The notes beneath the pieces were generated by a model. It searched no databases and had not been told where the DNA came from. It saw nothing but the letters and a program-made list of their open reading frames with translations. Below are positions 12,118 to 23,132 of a stretch of 64,000 nt of DNA, one piece after another (the stretch's first letter is position 1; every line of letters begins with the position of its first letter). Made by a program: the position numbers and the translations under genes. The stretch is from positions 7,688,001 through 7,752,000 of the forward strand of contig CP085825.1 in assembly GCA_020809705.1 (NCBI GenBank), written 5' to 3'. Source of the stretch: Calonectria ilicicola. Its lineage: Eukaryota > Ascomycota > Sordariomycetes > Hypocreales > Nectriaceae.

Positions 12118-13822
12118 TTATTTCTCAGAACCCGAGTCGCCTGTCTCGTGGTTGTCGTCCGTGGGACGCTTCTCGAACACAGCACCGTCGCTGGCCTCAT
12201 CAATTAAGCCAAGACGCCTGGCCTCTCGTTCGACCTCCTCATGTGTAAGATATGGCAGCTCCTGAGCGGCCTTGACGTAGGAAATGTTTTCAACATGACC
12301 CTTGGCAAAGATGATGTCAATCTCTTCGAGAGAGCGGTTTGCAGTCTGATCTTGGTTAGTTGGGTCTCTAAAGTCATCTTTAAAGCCGGAGAATTACTCA
12401 CCTCAGGGTACCAAAAGTACAGAATAGGGAGGAATGTAGCATTAACAATAGCGAAGAACAAATAGGTTCCCCAGCCAATGCGCTTGATCATAATTGGTAC
12501 AACCATGCTGAAGCAATGTTAGATAGATCGCTTGAATGTGTGTCCAAGACTACTTACACGACTAAAAAGTTGAAAATCCAGTTGGTGCAGGTGGACACTG
12601 CGTTGGCCTTTGATCGGGTCTTGAGAGGGTTGATTTCGGCGGGGTATAGCCATGGAAGAGGTAGCCAGGTAGCACCAAATGAAGCAATGTAGGTAAAGAG
12701 ACCGACAGCAGCTCCCTTGGCAGCGGTCGTGGTTCCGGGAATCAAGCAGGCAAAGACAATGATCATGGAAACCATCTGTCCAACGGTACCCCAGAGGAGC
12801 AGCTTGCGACGTCCGACGCGTTCGATCACGAACCAGGAAAATGTAGCAAAGATACTGTAGACGATCATGTTCACACCACCCAGCAGCATAGACATGTTGT
12901 ACGACTCTCCGATGGAATCCCTAAAGAGAATAGGGAAATAGTAAATGACGGCGTTGCAGCCACCAAGCTGTTGCATGAACTGAGAAAGGGCACCGAGCAT
13001 CATTCGGCGGAAGTGCTGAGTCTTTCCGTTGGTGAAGAGAGCCTTGATGGGAGTGCTCTTCTGACCAACAAAGCCAGACGCGCGGATCGAATCGAGAACT
13101 CTGTCCCGCTCAGCCTTGGTTTCAACGCCATCAATTTCGTAGCCACGGATAGCGGCAATGACCTTCTCGGCCTCTTCGTATCGCTCGTGGGTGAGAAGCC
13201 ATCGAGGACTTTCTGGGAGCCAGATCATGCAAACGCAAAGAATTAGACCAAAAAGAATCTGGAAGGCGATGGGGAAGCGCCAGGTGAGGTCGGCACTACC
13301 GTAAGAAGCACCGTAGTCGATCCAGTAGGCAATAAGAGTACCAAATGCAATGATTCCTCCCTCAATGCAAATCAAGAGGCCTCGGTTGGAAGTGGTACTA
13401 CATTCGGCTTGGTACGTGGGGATGGTTGAGGTGTTGATACCATTTCCGACACCAGTGATGACTCGACCGATGATGAACTGAGCTAGGGGACTATATCCCT
13501 TCATGGCAGAAATCTGAATAATCACACCTAGGATCATAATCGTACCGCCGAGAATCATGGCACGTCGTCGTCCGAGGAGATCACCGACGCTAAGAATGAA
13601 GACAGCGCCGGCGAAGCAACCAATTTCGTAGATGGCAGTGACAAAACCTTGCATGGTCTCGCCCTTTGTTGCTGGGAAGTAGTTGTTGAAGGCATCGGCA
13701 GAGATGATGCCACTCATGACACCCTGATCATAACCGAATAGAAGAAAGCCGGTCGTGGCCACCGTCGAGATGGCTAGAGTCAGGCGCCTGCCGGAGAGGC
13801 CTGCAAAGGTTGGAGGAGCCAT
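12118..13822 (-). CDS. MFS sugar (hexose-type) transporter
   Basis: Three exons: complement(12118..12345, 12402..12507, 12558..13822), 532 residues, standard for the sugar porter family. Twelve membrane segments are expected. Visible family motifs are GFLLFGYDQGVMSGI in helix 1, the GRR loops (DLLGRRRAM, ERVGRRKLLLWG), GRVITGVGNGI, PESPRWLL after helix 6, QQLGGCNAVIYY in helix 7, and PETANRS at the end of helix 12, which is recreated by joining exons 2 and 3. The cytosolic tail is acidic. It should import hexose or a related monosaccharide across the plasma membrane by proton symport; the exact sugar cannot be read from sequence. The upstream region is unusually long (3.5 kb). Confidence 0.9.
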
Positions 13823-16800
13823 TGTTGCGATGTGTTAAACCATCAGAAAGAGGGATCCGATAAGGGGTAGTAGTAAGCAAGCCCAGCTATGCCTGATAGA
13901 AAACGGCGATGACTTGCAGCGCGGGACCAGGTATTCCCAATTAGCGATGATTGACAGTAACAAAGCTCTCGTTTCCTGGGTTTGAAAAGACAACGAAAAT
14001 TCCACGTCTACTTTAAAAAGGTCCAGACGCGGGTATTGATATACCCGAGACCCTGCAGCAGGCAGCTAAGACATTGATTAAAAGAAGACTCGTTTGAAAA
14101 TCTCTATATTACCACATCCACGCACCGGCCCACACCAGTGTCCATGTCTGAAGTCGATCTTTACCAGTGACGTTGGAGCTAGTATCCACCAAGCTGCCTG
14201 TATCTCCAGGGTTCAGCTCCGTAAGTGGAAACCAGTCCCGGGGGCGGGCATGAATCGTGCGGCCCCGAGTGAAGCAGCCGGAGGCCAAAGTGTCGTCATT
14301 GCCCGTGCCGCCAACCCGTCTGGCTCGACGGTTCGTTCAACGTCCGAAGGCTGCCAAGTCGGCGGCCCGGATTATTTCCACTTGGGCGGCTCCACAGCGA
14401 TCCATAATTAACGACTTTGCTCGGCGTTACTGCTATCGCGAAATAGGGCAATGACGTAGAGGCTCGCCCGCTGCGGTAGCATTGGGCAGACCCTTTGCGT
14501 CGCCCAAATTGCTGTGTCCCGTTGGGGTTGTGCTCCCTCGTCGTGCCGACCCCGCGAAACCATCTCGGCATCTCGCTCGTCGAGATCTCCTCGGCAAACC
14601 GAAAAACCAGATTAGCTTTTACGGGAGGCCATCGCGTGTGGCTCAAGCGTCCTGGACGTAGCCTAAAAGCCAAGACACGCTGGCCCCCAAAGTCAATCGC
14701 AGGCACAATCTGCCAAGCCCATTTCTCGATCCCTCCATCGGATGCGGCATGTATTTAGTTTCTTGGCCTCTTCGAAATTTTCCCATTTCACGATAAGCGC
14801 TGATCCCTGACGTTCCTCGAGCAATCAACATCACAGCGTCGGTCCGTTGGCGAGGCTAGAAAACAACAAGTGGAGAATCGCGACCCTGAGCCGCTCGTAC
14901 GCAACAGATTCATCACAAGTGTCTCACACCAGTGGAGCCCTCATGGAGCTCCGGCTCCGCAAAAGTCCACCACACCTTAGATAGTGGAATAGTAAGCAAA
15001 CGCTCGCATGGTTCGTTGGTTCCCTCGGTGGGTTGCCGTGGGTACCTCTTTGCCAGCCATTAGCAAACTTCGGATCCCCCATGCTTGTATAGCTGCTGTG
15101 TTCTCCAGCTCTTGTGGATATTCATTCAAATTGATGCGAAAAAATGGCGCCACGCATACGTCCTTCAGCGGATTTCAAATATGCTAAATCGGATCATTTT
15201 CCTGTCATAAATTGGCGGGCGAGAAAAAGTTTGCGTCTTTGGCCGTTTCATTCGGTTGAGTTCTCCATGCATGGCCCTAGGCACATATGCATCTCCCACG
15301 ATTATATACCCACTCTTATCACATGTGTGTCCGAGGACAAATGCCACCGCTTTTCTCCAGAGCTTTCACACTTTGTATCCCGCCTGATGCGCGTTATTGA
15401 TTCCGAGGCATAGATAATCCTGCCGTTCCTAGTGACCGGCTACGGGCTAGGCACATACCCCAAGAAAGCATGGAAGTTGGTAAACGAACTCTGCCATTTT
15501 TTCTGTACAGTATTGGATTCAATGCATCACGGTCTCTGATATAACAAGACAGATATTTTTCCGTTATATGAGCGTTTTCTGTCCAACACCAAAGAATCTC
15601 AGTCAGCTTTCTGCGAAAAGTTGAGTTATGGGACAAGTTTTAAGCGATGATCTGCAACCGCATTAGGAACTGTTTGCGGCCCATCTTCCTTCACTCCCCA
15701 CACCCCCCGGTCAGAGCTTTTGCATAAGCCGTGCTCACTCGTTCTGTTGTCGGGTATATGGCATCGGGCTGCAGCTCGTATGGAGCCACGAGGTCAGCCG
15801 GGTGAACAAGATCGGCGGCTTCTCCAGAGAGCCAATTTCGCAAGGCACCCGCAATGACATCTAGCTGAACTCCAAAGATGATTAAAGTTTCGCTTGCAAC
15901 GGAGATTCCTCTTTAGTATGCTTTCTAGAGTGCCTGACGTCAGGGCAGTAATTCACTGCGAGTGCGTGGTGGTGTGCAAAATTGGGAGGATGATACTGAA
16001 ACTCCGAGGTTGTGATGCTTTGTCCCAATTATTAAAATTCTCCACGAAATTAATTGGTTGAATTTGTATATAATTTAATCTCTGCATGAATGTGGATGAG
16101 CTTCAGCAGCTTGGGCGACTGTATTCACGGCCATACAAGCACTGTATCTCACCAACGAGAGGGACTGAATGATCCTGGTAGGAGAATTCGTCGTTGTCGC
16201 TTCAATTCTCTCGTCATATGGCAAAAACTCCATTGGGGGACGCGGCTAGCCGGTGATGGCAAGAGGGCGCCCATCGGACAGTCGATGCTTACTTCACGTC
16301 GTCAAACGCAGTGTTTTTAATTTGTGGGACGGGAAGGTCGCAACGTGAAGGAACAAGTAGACTCCAAGTCAGGATAATCAGAGGTCTGTCTGACTAGCAA
16401 TCTAAGATCTCAGGGAAAAATGATCGTTCAGTAAGGAGTCCCAGAAACGAGCGCAAAGTTTCACGTGACCCGAACGGTGCTGAGGCCAGCTCCACTATTT
16501 CTCAAGGCCAGGGTTCGATTCTCCTCTCAGGCAAACATTTTTTTGCGCTGTGGGGTGACAGTACCCTATAGTATGCCAAGCACAAAAAGCCCATTCCACT
16601 TAACAAAACAATGTATTTATATGCGATTTTCAAAGATATTGGACACAATTGTTTTTTCTAGGGGGGGATGTGAATCATTGAGAGCCATACAAAGGCGGTT
16701 GCTCGAGCCAGTTGCTCAAACAAAAGCTAAGTGATCTGATGTGTCTATGCTTCATGAGCTTCAGCTTATGAGCTTATCTAAGACAACCACAATTTGCAGC

Positions 16801-17422
16801 TCTATAGCGAGAGACCCAAGGACCATTGATCAGAAATAGAAGGTATCTCTAACAGAAAATTAGATAACAAGACATAAAAATGGAAGAAAACGATACCCTA
16901 CTTAAATGAATATCACACTTTATCTATTCATTGTAAAGGTAAATCTTTGGGCACTTAACTGTACCACGCAACTAGTATGGTAGGGTTGCTAATTGCGTGG
17001 CCAAAAGATATAGTAGGAAGTTTGATGATATATTCTCTATGTAATCAATGAGAGGGCTTAGATAGGTTTTTGGCACACCTACGTAAAAGCTCTCGGTGTC
17101 CTGGCGCCAGGATCAGTATCCCACAACACACCATCTGCAAGCTGAGAACGAAAGAAGCCAATAAAATATATGCCTCAATTAGATGAACCCTAAAACACAC
17201 TAATGGCTCTTCTGTTAGCTCATTGGGTCGTCGTGATGTAAGATACGCCACAAACCGGGGTCGGAACCAAAGCATAGCCTGATCGCTGATGCGGTATAAG
17301 AATAGCTAGACGACGAAGTTAGTCTGGCTTTTATTTTTTCTTTCCTGTCAATTTCTCGCGATTTGCATGTTTCAAATACCCCTCTGCCTTTGCCTCACAG
17401 AATTTTTGAACCCTTAGCCACC
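13823..17422. other. Long gene-free region
   Basis: About 3.6 kb. The part at 14,100-14,900 is richer in G+C and has open frames on both strands, but none resembles a known protein. The remainder is AT-rich with scattered stops. No terminal inverted repeats, transposase motifs or tRNA could be recognised. It may be a long promoter for the sugar transporter, an unrecognised gene or a decayed element. Confidence 0.4.
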
Positions 17423-18225
17423 ATGAGCAGCACCCGCTCTCCTGAGATATCACAAACAACCAATGATGACATTTCTCAACAAATGACATACCATCTATCA
17501 TTTGAAACTAGCAATAACGAGGCGATGGTAACAGAGAGCTCGGCAATATCATATGCAAGAGAGGTCGTATATACATCAACGTTGCCCAATGGTGGAGTTA
17601 CAACTATAACAACGACAATTACACCGAAATTTAATTGCAGTCATTGCTCAACAATGACTCTGACCGATGTTAATGGTAGCAAAATAACTGCCGTAGTTCC
17701 CATACAGAGTCGTTCAGAAAGTACATAATCCTTAAATTGAATGTCATCGGAAATATCTAAGAATAAAAAATAGCGTCTCAGCCCACAGCAGGATCAGGAT
17801 TAGAAAACCCTCGATCTAACAACGGTAGGCTGCTCTGCTTTCATATAATGTATTCATTGATATTTCTAGTAGCAATTATAATCGGACCAGTTGTGTCAGC
17901 GGTGGTTGTAACCATTGGCATCCTCCTTGCGATAGTTCTCTGGCGTCGTCGGCGACATGTGAAAGAAGCTGTCAATATGAACGAAAACATACCTCATGAG
18001 TCTGAAAAAGATTCTAAATATGAAAAGGCCCAACTACATTCTGAAAGCATTCCGCGACGTTTGGCATACGAATTGGAGGGTTCAGTCATGCCGACTGCAC
18101 CTGGACCAGACCAAGAAATTTCAGAAATGATAGCAAACGAGATAGCTGCTCAGGAAATGGCAACGCAAACGGAGCGACCGTTGATAGATGCGAACCATAG
18201 CGAAGGGAATACCCGAGTTGAGTAA
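17423..18225 (+). CDS. Single-pass membrane protein with Ser/Thr-rich ectodomain
   Basis: Three exons: 17423..17720, 17792..17824, 17870..18225, about 228 residues. The start chosen is the ATG preceded by GCCACC; an in-frame ATG at 17363 would add 20 residues. The N-terminal half is rich in Ser, Thr and Asn and has a CSHC pair. The tiny 33-bp exon supplies GLENPRSNN just before a transmembrane helix (AIIIGPVVSAVVVTIGILLAIVLW) followed by RRRR and an acidic cytoplasmic tail. This layout is like fungal Mid2/WSC-type sensors or other small surface proteins, but no signal peptide is visible, so the helix may act as a signal anchor. The middle exon could be skipped (a single 149-bp intron also keeps frame). 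Function unknown. Confidence 0.6.
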
Positions 18226-18553
18226 TCAATGACGATTAATATTGCAATTCGGAATGTTTATCAAACAATCCAGTTTGATTCATGATTTATTGAATATTAA
18301 GATCGCTACGGCAGCCCGGTTAGAAGCACTAGTGGGGCGGTTCTACCAGTACCATATTTTTGGCTAAACTTGAGCCCCACTCGCTAGACGTGGCGGTGCT
18401 TTCAGCTGAGGTCAAATATCGCGTCGCTTAGAGAAAAAGAGAAAAAAAGGACACGCAAGGTGAAATCAGCCTTGCCGCATCGGATACTTCAAGGGAGAGA
18501 ATTCTCGCTTCTCAATCTTGGTCCGATTCATTCCAAATTTATTATCCAATGCA
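18226..18553. other. Short intergenic region
   Basis: Spacer between the membrane protein and the second HET gene (both +). It holds the HET promoter; no gene seen. Confidence 0.4.
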
Positions 18554-20845
18554 ATGCACTGGTGCGACGCCATCGAGGTCGAGTTCATCGGCACCGATTC
18601 TTACCCTCGCCACCGCCGTGGCGACCACGGTCAGCGTTGTACATATCAAGAACTACGGCTCCAAGCAGATGGATGTCAATTCTGTGCCAATTTAGCGGAT
18701 TTGATTGATTGCAGAGTGCGCCTCAGATCAACGGACGGGCTAGTTTCTGGTTCTGACGAGAAGCTACAATTGACGGAAGAGACACCGGGCGAAACGAGTT
18801 TGTATGTCGCTATCCGAAGTCAGGGTGTTCGCAACTGGTCGTTTGCAGAGGCATATGTCAGCTATAGAACGATTTTGGACGTATCAGTCTATGTTCCTGG
18901 ATGGGAACGCGGCTTCGGGATTATAATCCAACGAGCTGGGCCTGGAGGACGTGTTCCTGTCACAAACAAAGCCGAAACCCAGTATGGACCTACTAAAATT
19001 ACCTTTCTTCCTCCTGGGAACTGGCATAAGAGGAAACCTGGAGATCCGTATCCGGGATTTGACCTTTGGGAAAATCAGCCTGAGCAAGTGGTGGGAAGCT
19101 TGGAGTCGAATTTTGGTTGCTCCAGACCTCTCCTTGTTGATTTCGATCGGTTGAAGGACTGGATGACAGTTTGCGACCATAAGCATAAAAAATGCCAGCG
19201 TCAATCAAGCCCGGAAGACTTCCCAAGCATAAGGTTGATTGACACCAAAAACATGTGCATCGTCGAGAGCGATGCGGAAGATAGGCCACAGTTTGCGACT
19301 TTGAGTTATGTATGGGGCTCAATACCGTTTCTTCAACTGACAACGGATAACCTTGTACAACTCAAGACACCTGGTAGTCTTAAAGACGCCACTCTACCTC
19401 GCACCATTGATGATTCCATCTTGATATGCAGAAGACTGGATATTAAATACCTATGGGTTGATAGTCTTTGCATCATTCAAGATGATGACTTGGATATGAT
19501 CTCTACTATTGATAAAATGGATAAGATTTATCATGGCAGCATGTTAACTATAGTTGCAGCGACAGGCGAGAATGCTCACTCTGGCATCCCTGGGCTTCAT
19601 CCTGGAAGCCGGTCAAAGGAACAGCTGCCCATGGAATTAAGAGGCGTGCAATTGATTGACTCTATAGATAATAGCCAGTGGGAGTCACTAGGGCAATTCG
19701 TGGAACCAGAGTGGATATCCCATACACCCTGGGCGCGTCGTGCTTGGACGTTCCAGGAGGCGTATTTGTCCCGAAGAGTACTGTTCTTCACCAAGGAGCA
19801 AGTGTACTGGCATTGCCACGAAGTGCTTTGGAGTGAAGATTCGATGGAGTCCATTGCAGCAAAGGATAATATGAATGCAGAAGGGAAACCATCTTCTCGC
19901 AGCAACGACTTCAGCAAACTTGAATACCAGAATCTTGCCATCACATTTTCCTCTAGGAGCCTCACATTTGAATCAGATATAGGTCGTGCATATCTTGGAA
20001 CTCAGAAACAACTGGAAAAGAAATGGGGTGGCCACAAGTTTTCCTGGGGCTTACCGCACGGCGCCTTTGGAACCTTTCTTCTGTGGGAATGGCCGTACCT
20101 GCCGGGTAGGCGGATGCGCCAAGGATCACACCCTATCCAACAGGCTGATGGATCTATTGTTAATGTGCCGTTTCCAACTTGGTCTTGGATGGCCTGGACC
20201 GAAGGTGAACAACTGCTTCATTTGCACGGCCAGGAACCAGGTCCACACACCCCGCTGTTCTTTGTTTTCGATTCGGCTTCGCGCTTGATTATGGTTCGAG
20301 ATCTCGGAAGTTTTGAAGGTCGATTAAAACCGTTGAAAAACTTGTTGGTTGATTCAGATAATCAGGGGACAAATGATGTTTTCCCCGTGATTGTAAAGAA
20401 GAAGGATATCATTTCCAAACAACCCCTAACAGCATCAAACAAGCATGCCATATTGGCCTTTTACACAGAAATCGCCAGAGTCAAATACGACCCTTCAGCA
20501 GGCCTTGAAGCTACCTCAGATTTTCGCAAGCCCTCAAACGTCAAAGTCGCTAGGGAAAAATATCCTTTCTCTATTTTGTTGGGCAACAAGTTTTACCCAA
20601 TTAATGAGGAGCATCAGGCACTGTTTAACGAAAACAAGGATTTGGAGGAGATTGAATTGGTTGTAGTATTTGCTGGGGACAGGAGAAAACCCAGAAACAT
20701 TTGGGAGGGACACAACTTGTATTGTTGGCCAGTGATAAAGAAGGGTGGCGTCCGAATAAGGGCATCGTACATGACAACGATAATACCTTTCACGCTGTGG
20801 AAAATGCTCCCGCGGCGGACTTGGGAACTCGTCGTCATGGAATAG
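18554..20845 (+). CDS. HET-domain (heterokaryon incompatibility) protein
   Basis: Single-exon gene of 763 residues. The start is the ATG at 18554 (MHWCDAIEVEF); the frame is open a little further upstream but without ATG. The N-terminal part has cysteine pairs (CQFCANL) and a beta-rich region. The HET domain starts near residue 248 with FATLSYVWGS, then LPRTIDDSI, YLWVDSLCIIQDDD and RRAWTFQEAYLSRRVLFF. The long C-terminal part has FPTWSWMAW, a common HET-family follow-on motif. This subgroup is widespread in ascomycetes and is associated with vegetative incompatibility and regulated cell death. It shares only the domain with the HET gene at 2.4-4.6 kb, so they are not recent duplicates. Confidence 0.88.
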   Translation: MHWCDAIEVEFIGTDSYPRHRRGDHGQRCTYQELRLQADGCQFCANLADLIDCRVRLRSTDGLVSGSDEKLQLTEETPGETSLYVAIRSQGVRNWSFAEAYVSYRTILDVSVYVPGWERGFGIIIQRAGPGGRVPVTNKAETQYGPTKITFLPPGNWHKRKPGDPYPGFDLWENQPEQVVGSLESNFGCSRPLLVDFDRLKDWMTVCDHKHKKCQRQSSPEDFPSIRLIDTKNMCIVESDAEDRPQFATLSYVWGSIPFLQLTTDNLVQLKTPGSLKDATLPRTIDDSILICRRLDIKYLWVDSLCIIQDDDLDMISTIDKMDKIYHGSMLTIVAATGENAHSGIPGLHPGSRSKEQLPMELRGVQLIDSIDNSQWESLGQFVEPEWISHTPWARRAWTFQEAYLSRRVLFFTKEQVYWHCHEVLWSEDSMESIAAKDNMNAEGKPSSRSNDFSKLEYQNLAITFSSRSLTFESDIGRAYLGTQKQLEKKWGGHKFSWGLPHGAFGTFLLWEWPYLPGRRMRQGSHPIQQADGSIVNVPFPTWSWMAWTEGEQLLHLHGQEPGPHTPLFFVFDSASRLIMVRDLGSFEGRLKPLKNLLVDSDNQGTNDVFPVIVKKKDIISKQPLTASNKHAILAFYTEIARVKYDPSAGLEATSDFRKPSNVKVAREKYPFSILLGNKFYPINEEHQALFNENKDLEEIELVVVFAGDRRKPRNIWEGHNLYCWPVIKKGGVRIRASYMTTIIPFTLWKMLPRRTWELVVME

Positions 20846-21251
20846 CCGCCAGATTGTGAAGAAAACGGAGGATCAGCTATCAACATAATCATTCAAATCA
20901 AATCAAATCAACTGCTAAAATTCCGTTTTGATCAACTTGAGAGATTGAGATTTGATAAAGCCGATAAGGCTGATACGAGAGGGCACTGGGTGATGTAGTC
21001 CACCGGCGATTTTCAAAACTCCGGTGCCACAATTGTCCCACAGCGAAGGAGTGGGGTCGCCAAAAACGCCGGCGTCAGTTTTGTCACGATTCTTGATTTT
21101 CGTTTGCGTGTACTTATAGTGGTGGAATAAATGGTGTTAATGTACTTATCATATTGTGTGACAACCTGATTAGTTACGACCAATTTCATCGACTTCATTC
21201 TAACACTTGAATCCACCTTTGTTTTTGCCCTGAATCTAACATTTTTTCATC
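20846..21251. other. Intergenic region
   Basis: Contains the 3' end of the HET gene and the promoter of the aldo-keto reductase fusion. A short repeated AATCA motif (20,893-20,910) is visible. No gene seen. Confidence 0.4.
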
Positions 21252-22996
21252 ATGGGTTCAATTCCAAGTTTACAGCCCGAGAGAACGCTAATCGGGGGCT
21301 CGTTGGAGATTTCTCGCATGGTAAATGGCCTCTGGCAGCTTGCAGGAGGTCACGATAAGGATGTAGATATTGCGACCGCAGCCGAGGTTATGAACAAGAT
21401 GTGAGCTGAAAACGCCTTTTTAAAAAGAAATCGCTGCTGATGACCTTTTACCAGGGCGCTGCGTGGGCTTGATACCTTTGATATGGCGGATCATTACGGT
21501 GATGCAGGTGGGTTGATTAATGCAAGTGGGTCATGTTGCCAGCTGATTAGCTATCAAAGAACTTGTGGTCGGACGACATACCAATACATTTGCGACAAAA
21601 AAGGTAGCATTTACCAAATGGTGCCCAGAAGAAGACGGTGTCAAGACATTTGAGAATGCTCGGGCCGCTGTTGACCTAGCATTGGAGCGCATGGGTCAAA
21701 AGAAGATTGATCTTTTGCAATGTTCGTCATGTTCTTTGCTTCTCGATGAAGTATCACGAGATGACTGACCGAATCTAGATCACGCTTGGGATTTCGCTGA
21801 TGACACCTACCTTCACAACTTGCATCATCTACGCACTCTTCAAAAGCAAGGAAAAATTGGGTTCATCGGCTTAACGAACACAGATGCCGCCCATTTGGAG
21901 CTTCTAATAAACTCGGGATTCCCAATCGCCACTAACCAGGTTTCCACTTCAGTAATTGACCGACGTCTGACCCATGGCCGCCTTAACGAAGTCTGTGTCC
22001 AAAATGATGTTGGGATCTTGGCCTATGGCACCCTTCTTGGCGGATTTCTTAGCGAAAAATGGGTCGGGCAACCAGAACCAACCAACATGGAAGAAATCAA
22101 CTGGAGTTTGCGCAAGTATCTCCGATTCATCTGGGCTGCTGGTGGCTGGGGTCCTTTCCAAACGGTTTTAAGCGCGCTGAACACTGTTGCTCAAAGGCAC
22201 AATGTGTCAATTTCGGCAGTGGCAACTCGATATGTGCTAGACATTCCTTCGGTAAAAGCCGTGATCGTGGGAACACGTCTGTCTGCCAACTCAACAGGCT
22301 ACGTCGACAGCAATCTGCAGGCATTTGCCTTCAAGATGACACCCGATGATGTTTCATTGATCCAAAAGGCCCAAGAGAGTCTCCAAGATGTACCTGGAGA
22401 CTGTGGAGACGAATACCGACGGCCTCCGTACCTAACCGCCGCAGGAGACTTAAGCCATCATCTAAAGGGAGCGGAGCTACAGAAACAAGTACAAGAAGCT
22501 ATTACTTCAGGAAAGCGGGTGGAGTACTCCAGTGGAAGTCTGTGGGAGCCGATTGCGGTAAGTCAACCCTTGCTGTCAAATTGAATCATGGTGAAAGTCT
22601 AACCTTCGACAGGGCTATTGCCGTGCTGTACGCACAGGTAATATCATACGTGTTTCTGGAACGACATCCAATTCACCCGTGGTTGGGATCACAGCTATCG
22701 GTGGTTCATCTCCACGCAGTCAGACTGTGCACATACTAGATATCATTGAAGGCGCCTTGAAAGCCCTTGGTTCCTCACTGTCTGATGTTGTACGGACTCG
22801 CATCATGGTTCGGGACATCAACACTTGCAAGGAGGTGAGCCAGGCTCACGGTTGGGTATTTCGGAACGCCGGTGTTTTCCCAGCCAACACTTTCGTCACC
22901 GCCGGATTGGTTGGAGATCAAATGTTGGTTGAGATTGAAGCTGAAGCGGAAGTTGGCTGCTCTGAAAATGGTGTGTTAAATATTAAGAAGAAGTAG
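21252..22996 (+). CDS. Aldo-keto reductase fused to a C-terminal RidA/YjgF domain
   Basis: Five exons: 21252..21400, 21455..21507, 21551..21721, 21779..22557, 22613..22996, 511 residues. Residues 1 to about 385 form an aldo/keto reductase: FDMADHYGD holds the catalytic Asp/Tyr pair, KIDLLQYH and GLTNTDAAHLELL match later barrel strands, and GTRLSANSTGY is near the NADPH site. After a short linker (SLWEPIA) a RidA domain follows: AVRTGNIIRVSGTT, DVVRTRIMVRDI and MLVEIEAEA, the last being the usual RidA end. RidA proteins remove reactive enamines/imines made by PLP enzymes. Fusion of the two suggests a reductase acting on a carbonyl or imine in amino-acid-derived chemistry. The second domain is created by the last intron and is in frame. 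The gene is convergent with the regulator that follows. Confidence 0.85.
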
Positions 22997-23132
22997 ATTA
23001 CCGGATACAATCACTAGTCACATTTGAATCACTTTTATCCTAAACCTGGAAAACATCCTGCTTCTTTCCAATGTAAAACTGAACAAAGAAAATGGAAAGG
23101 GTCTTTTAGGAACATATTTGAACTACTATACA

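Noticed and set aside
14094..14834. Several overlapping open frames on both strands in a G+C-richer patch
   Set aside because: No start context, splice structure or family similarity; overlapping frames on both strands are expected in such composition.
16465..16560. GGTTCGATTCTCC resembling a tRNA T-loop
   Set aside because: Flanking bases do not pair as a T-stem and no 5' acceptor or D-arm matches; not a tRNA.
17721..17869. Single 149-bp intron in the membrane-protein gene
   Set aside because: Two shorter introns (72 and 45 bp) around a 33-bp exon keep frame and give a plausible pre-membrane segment; the single intron remains an alternative.
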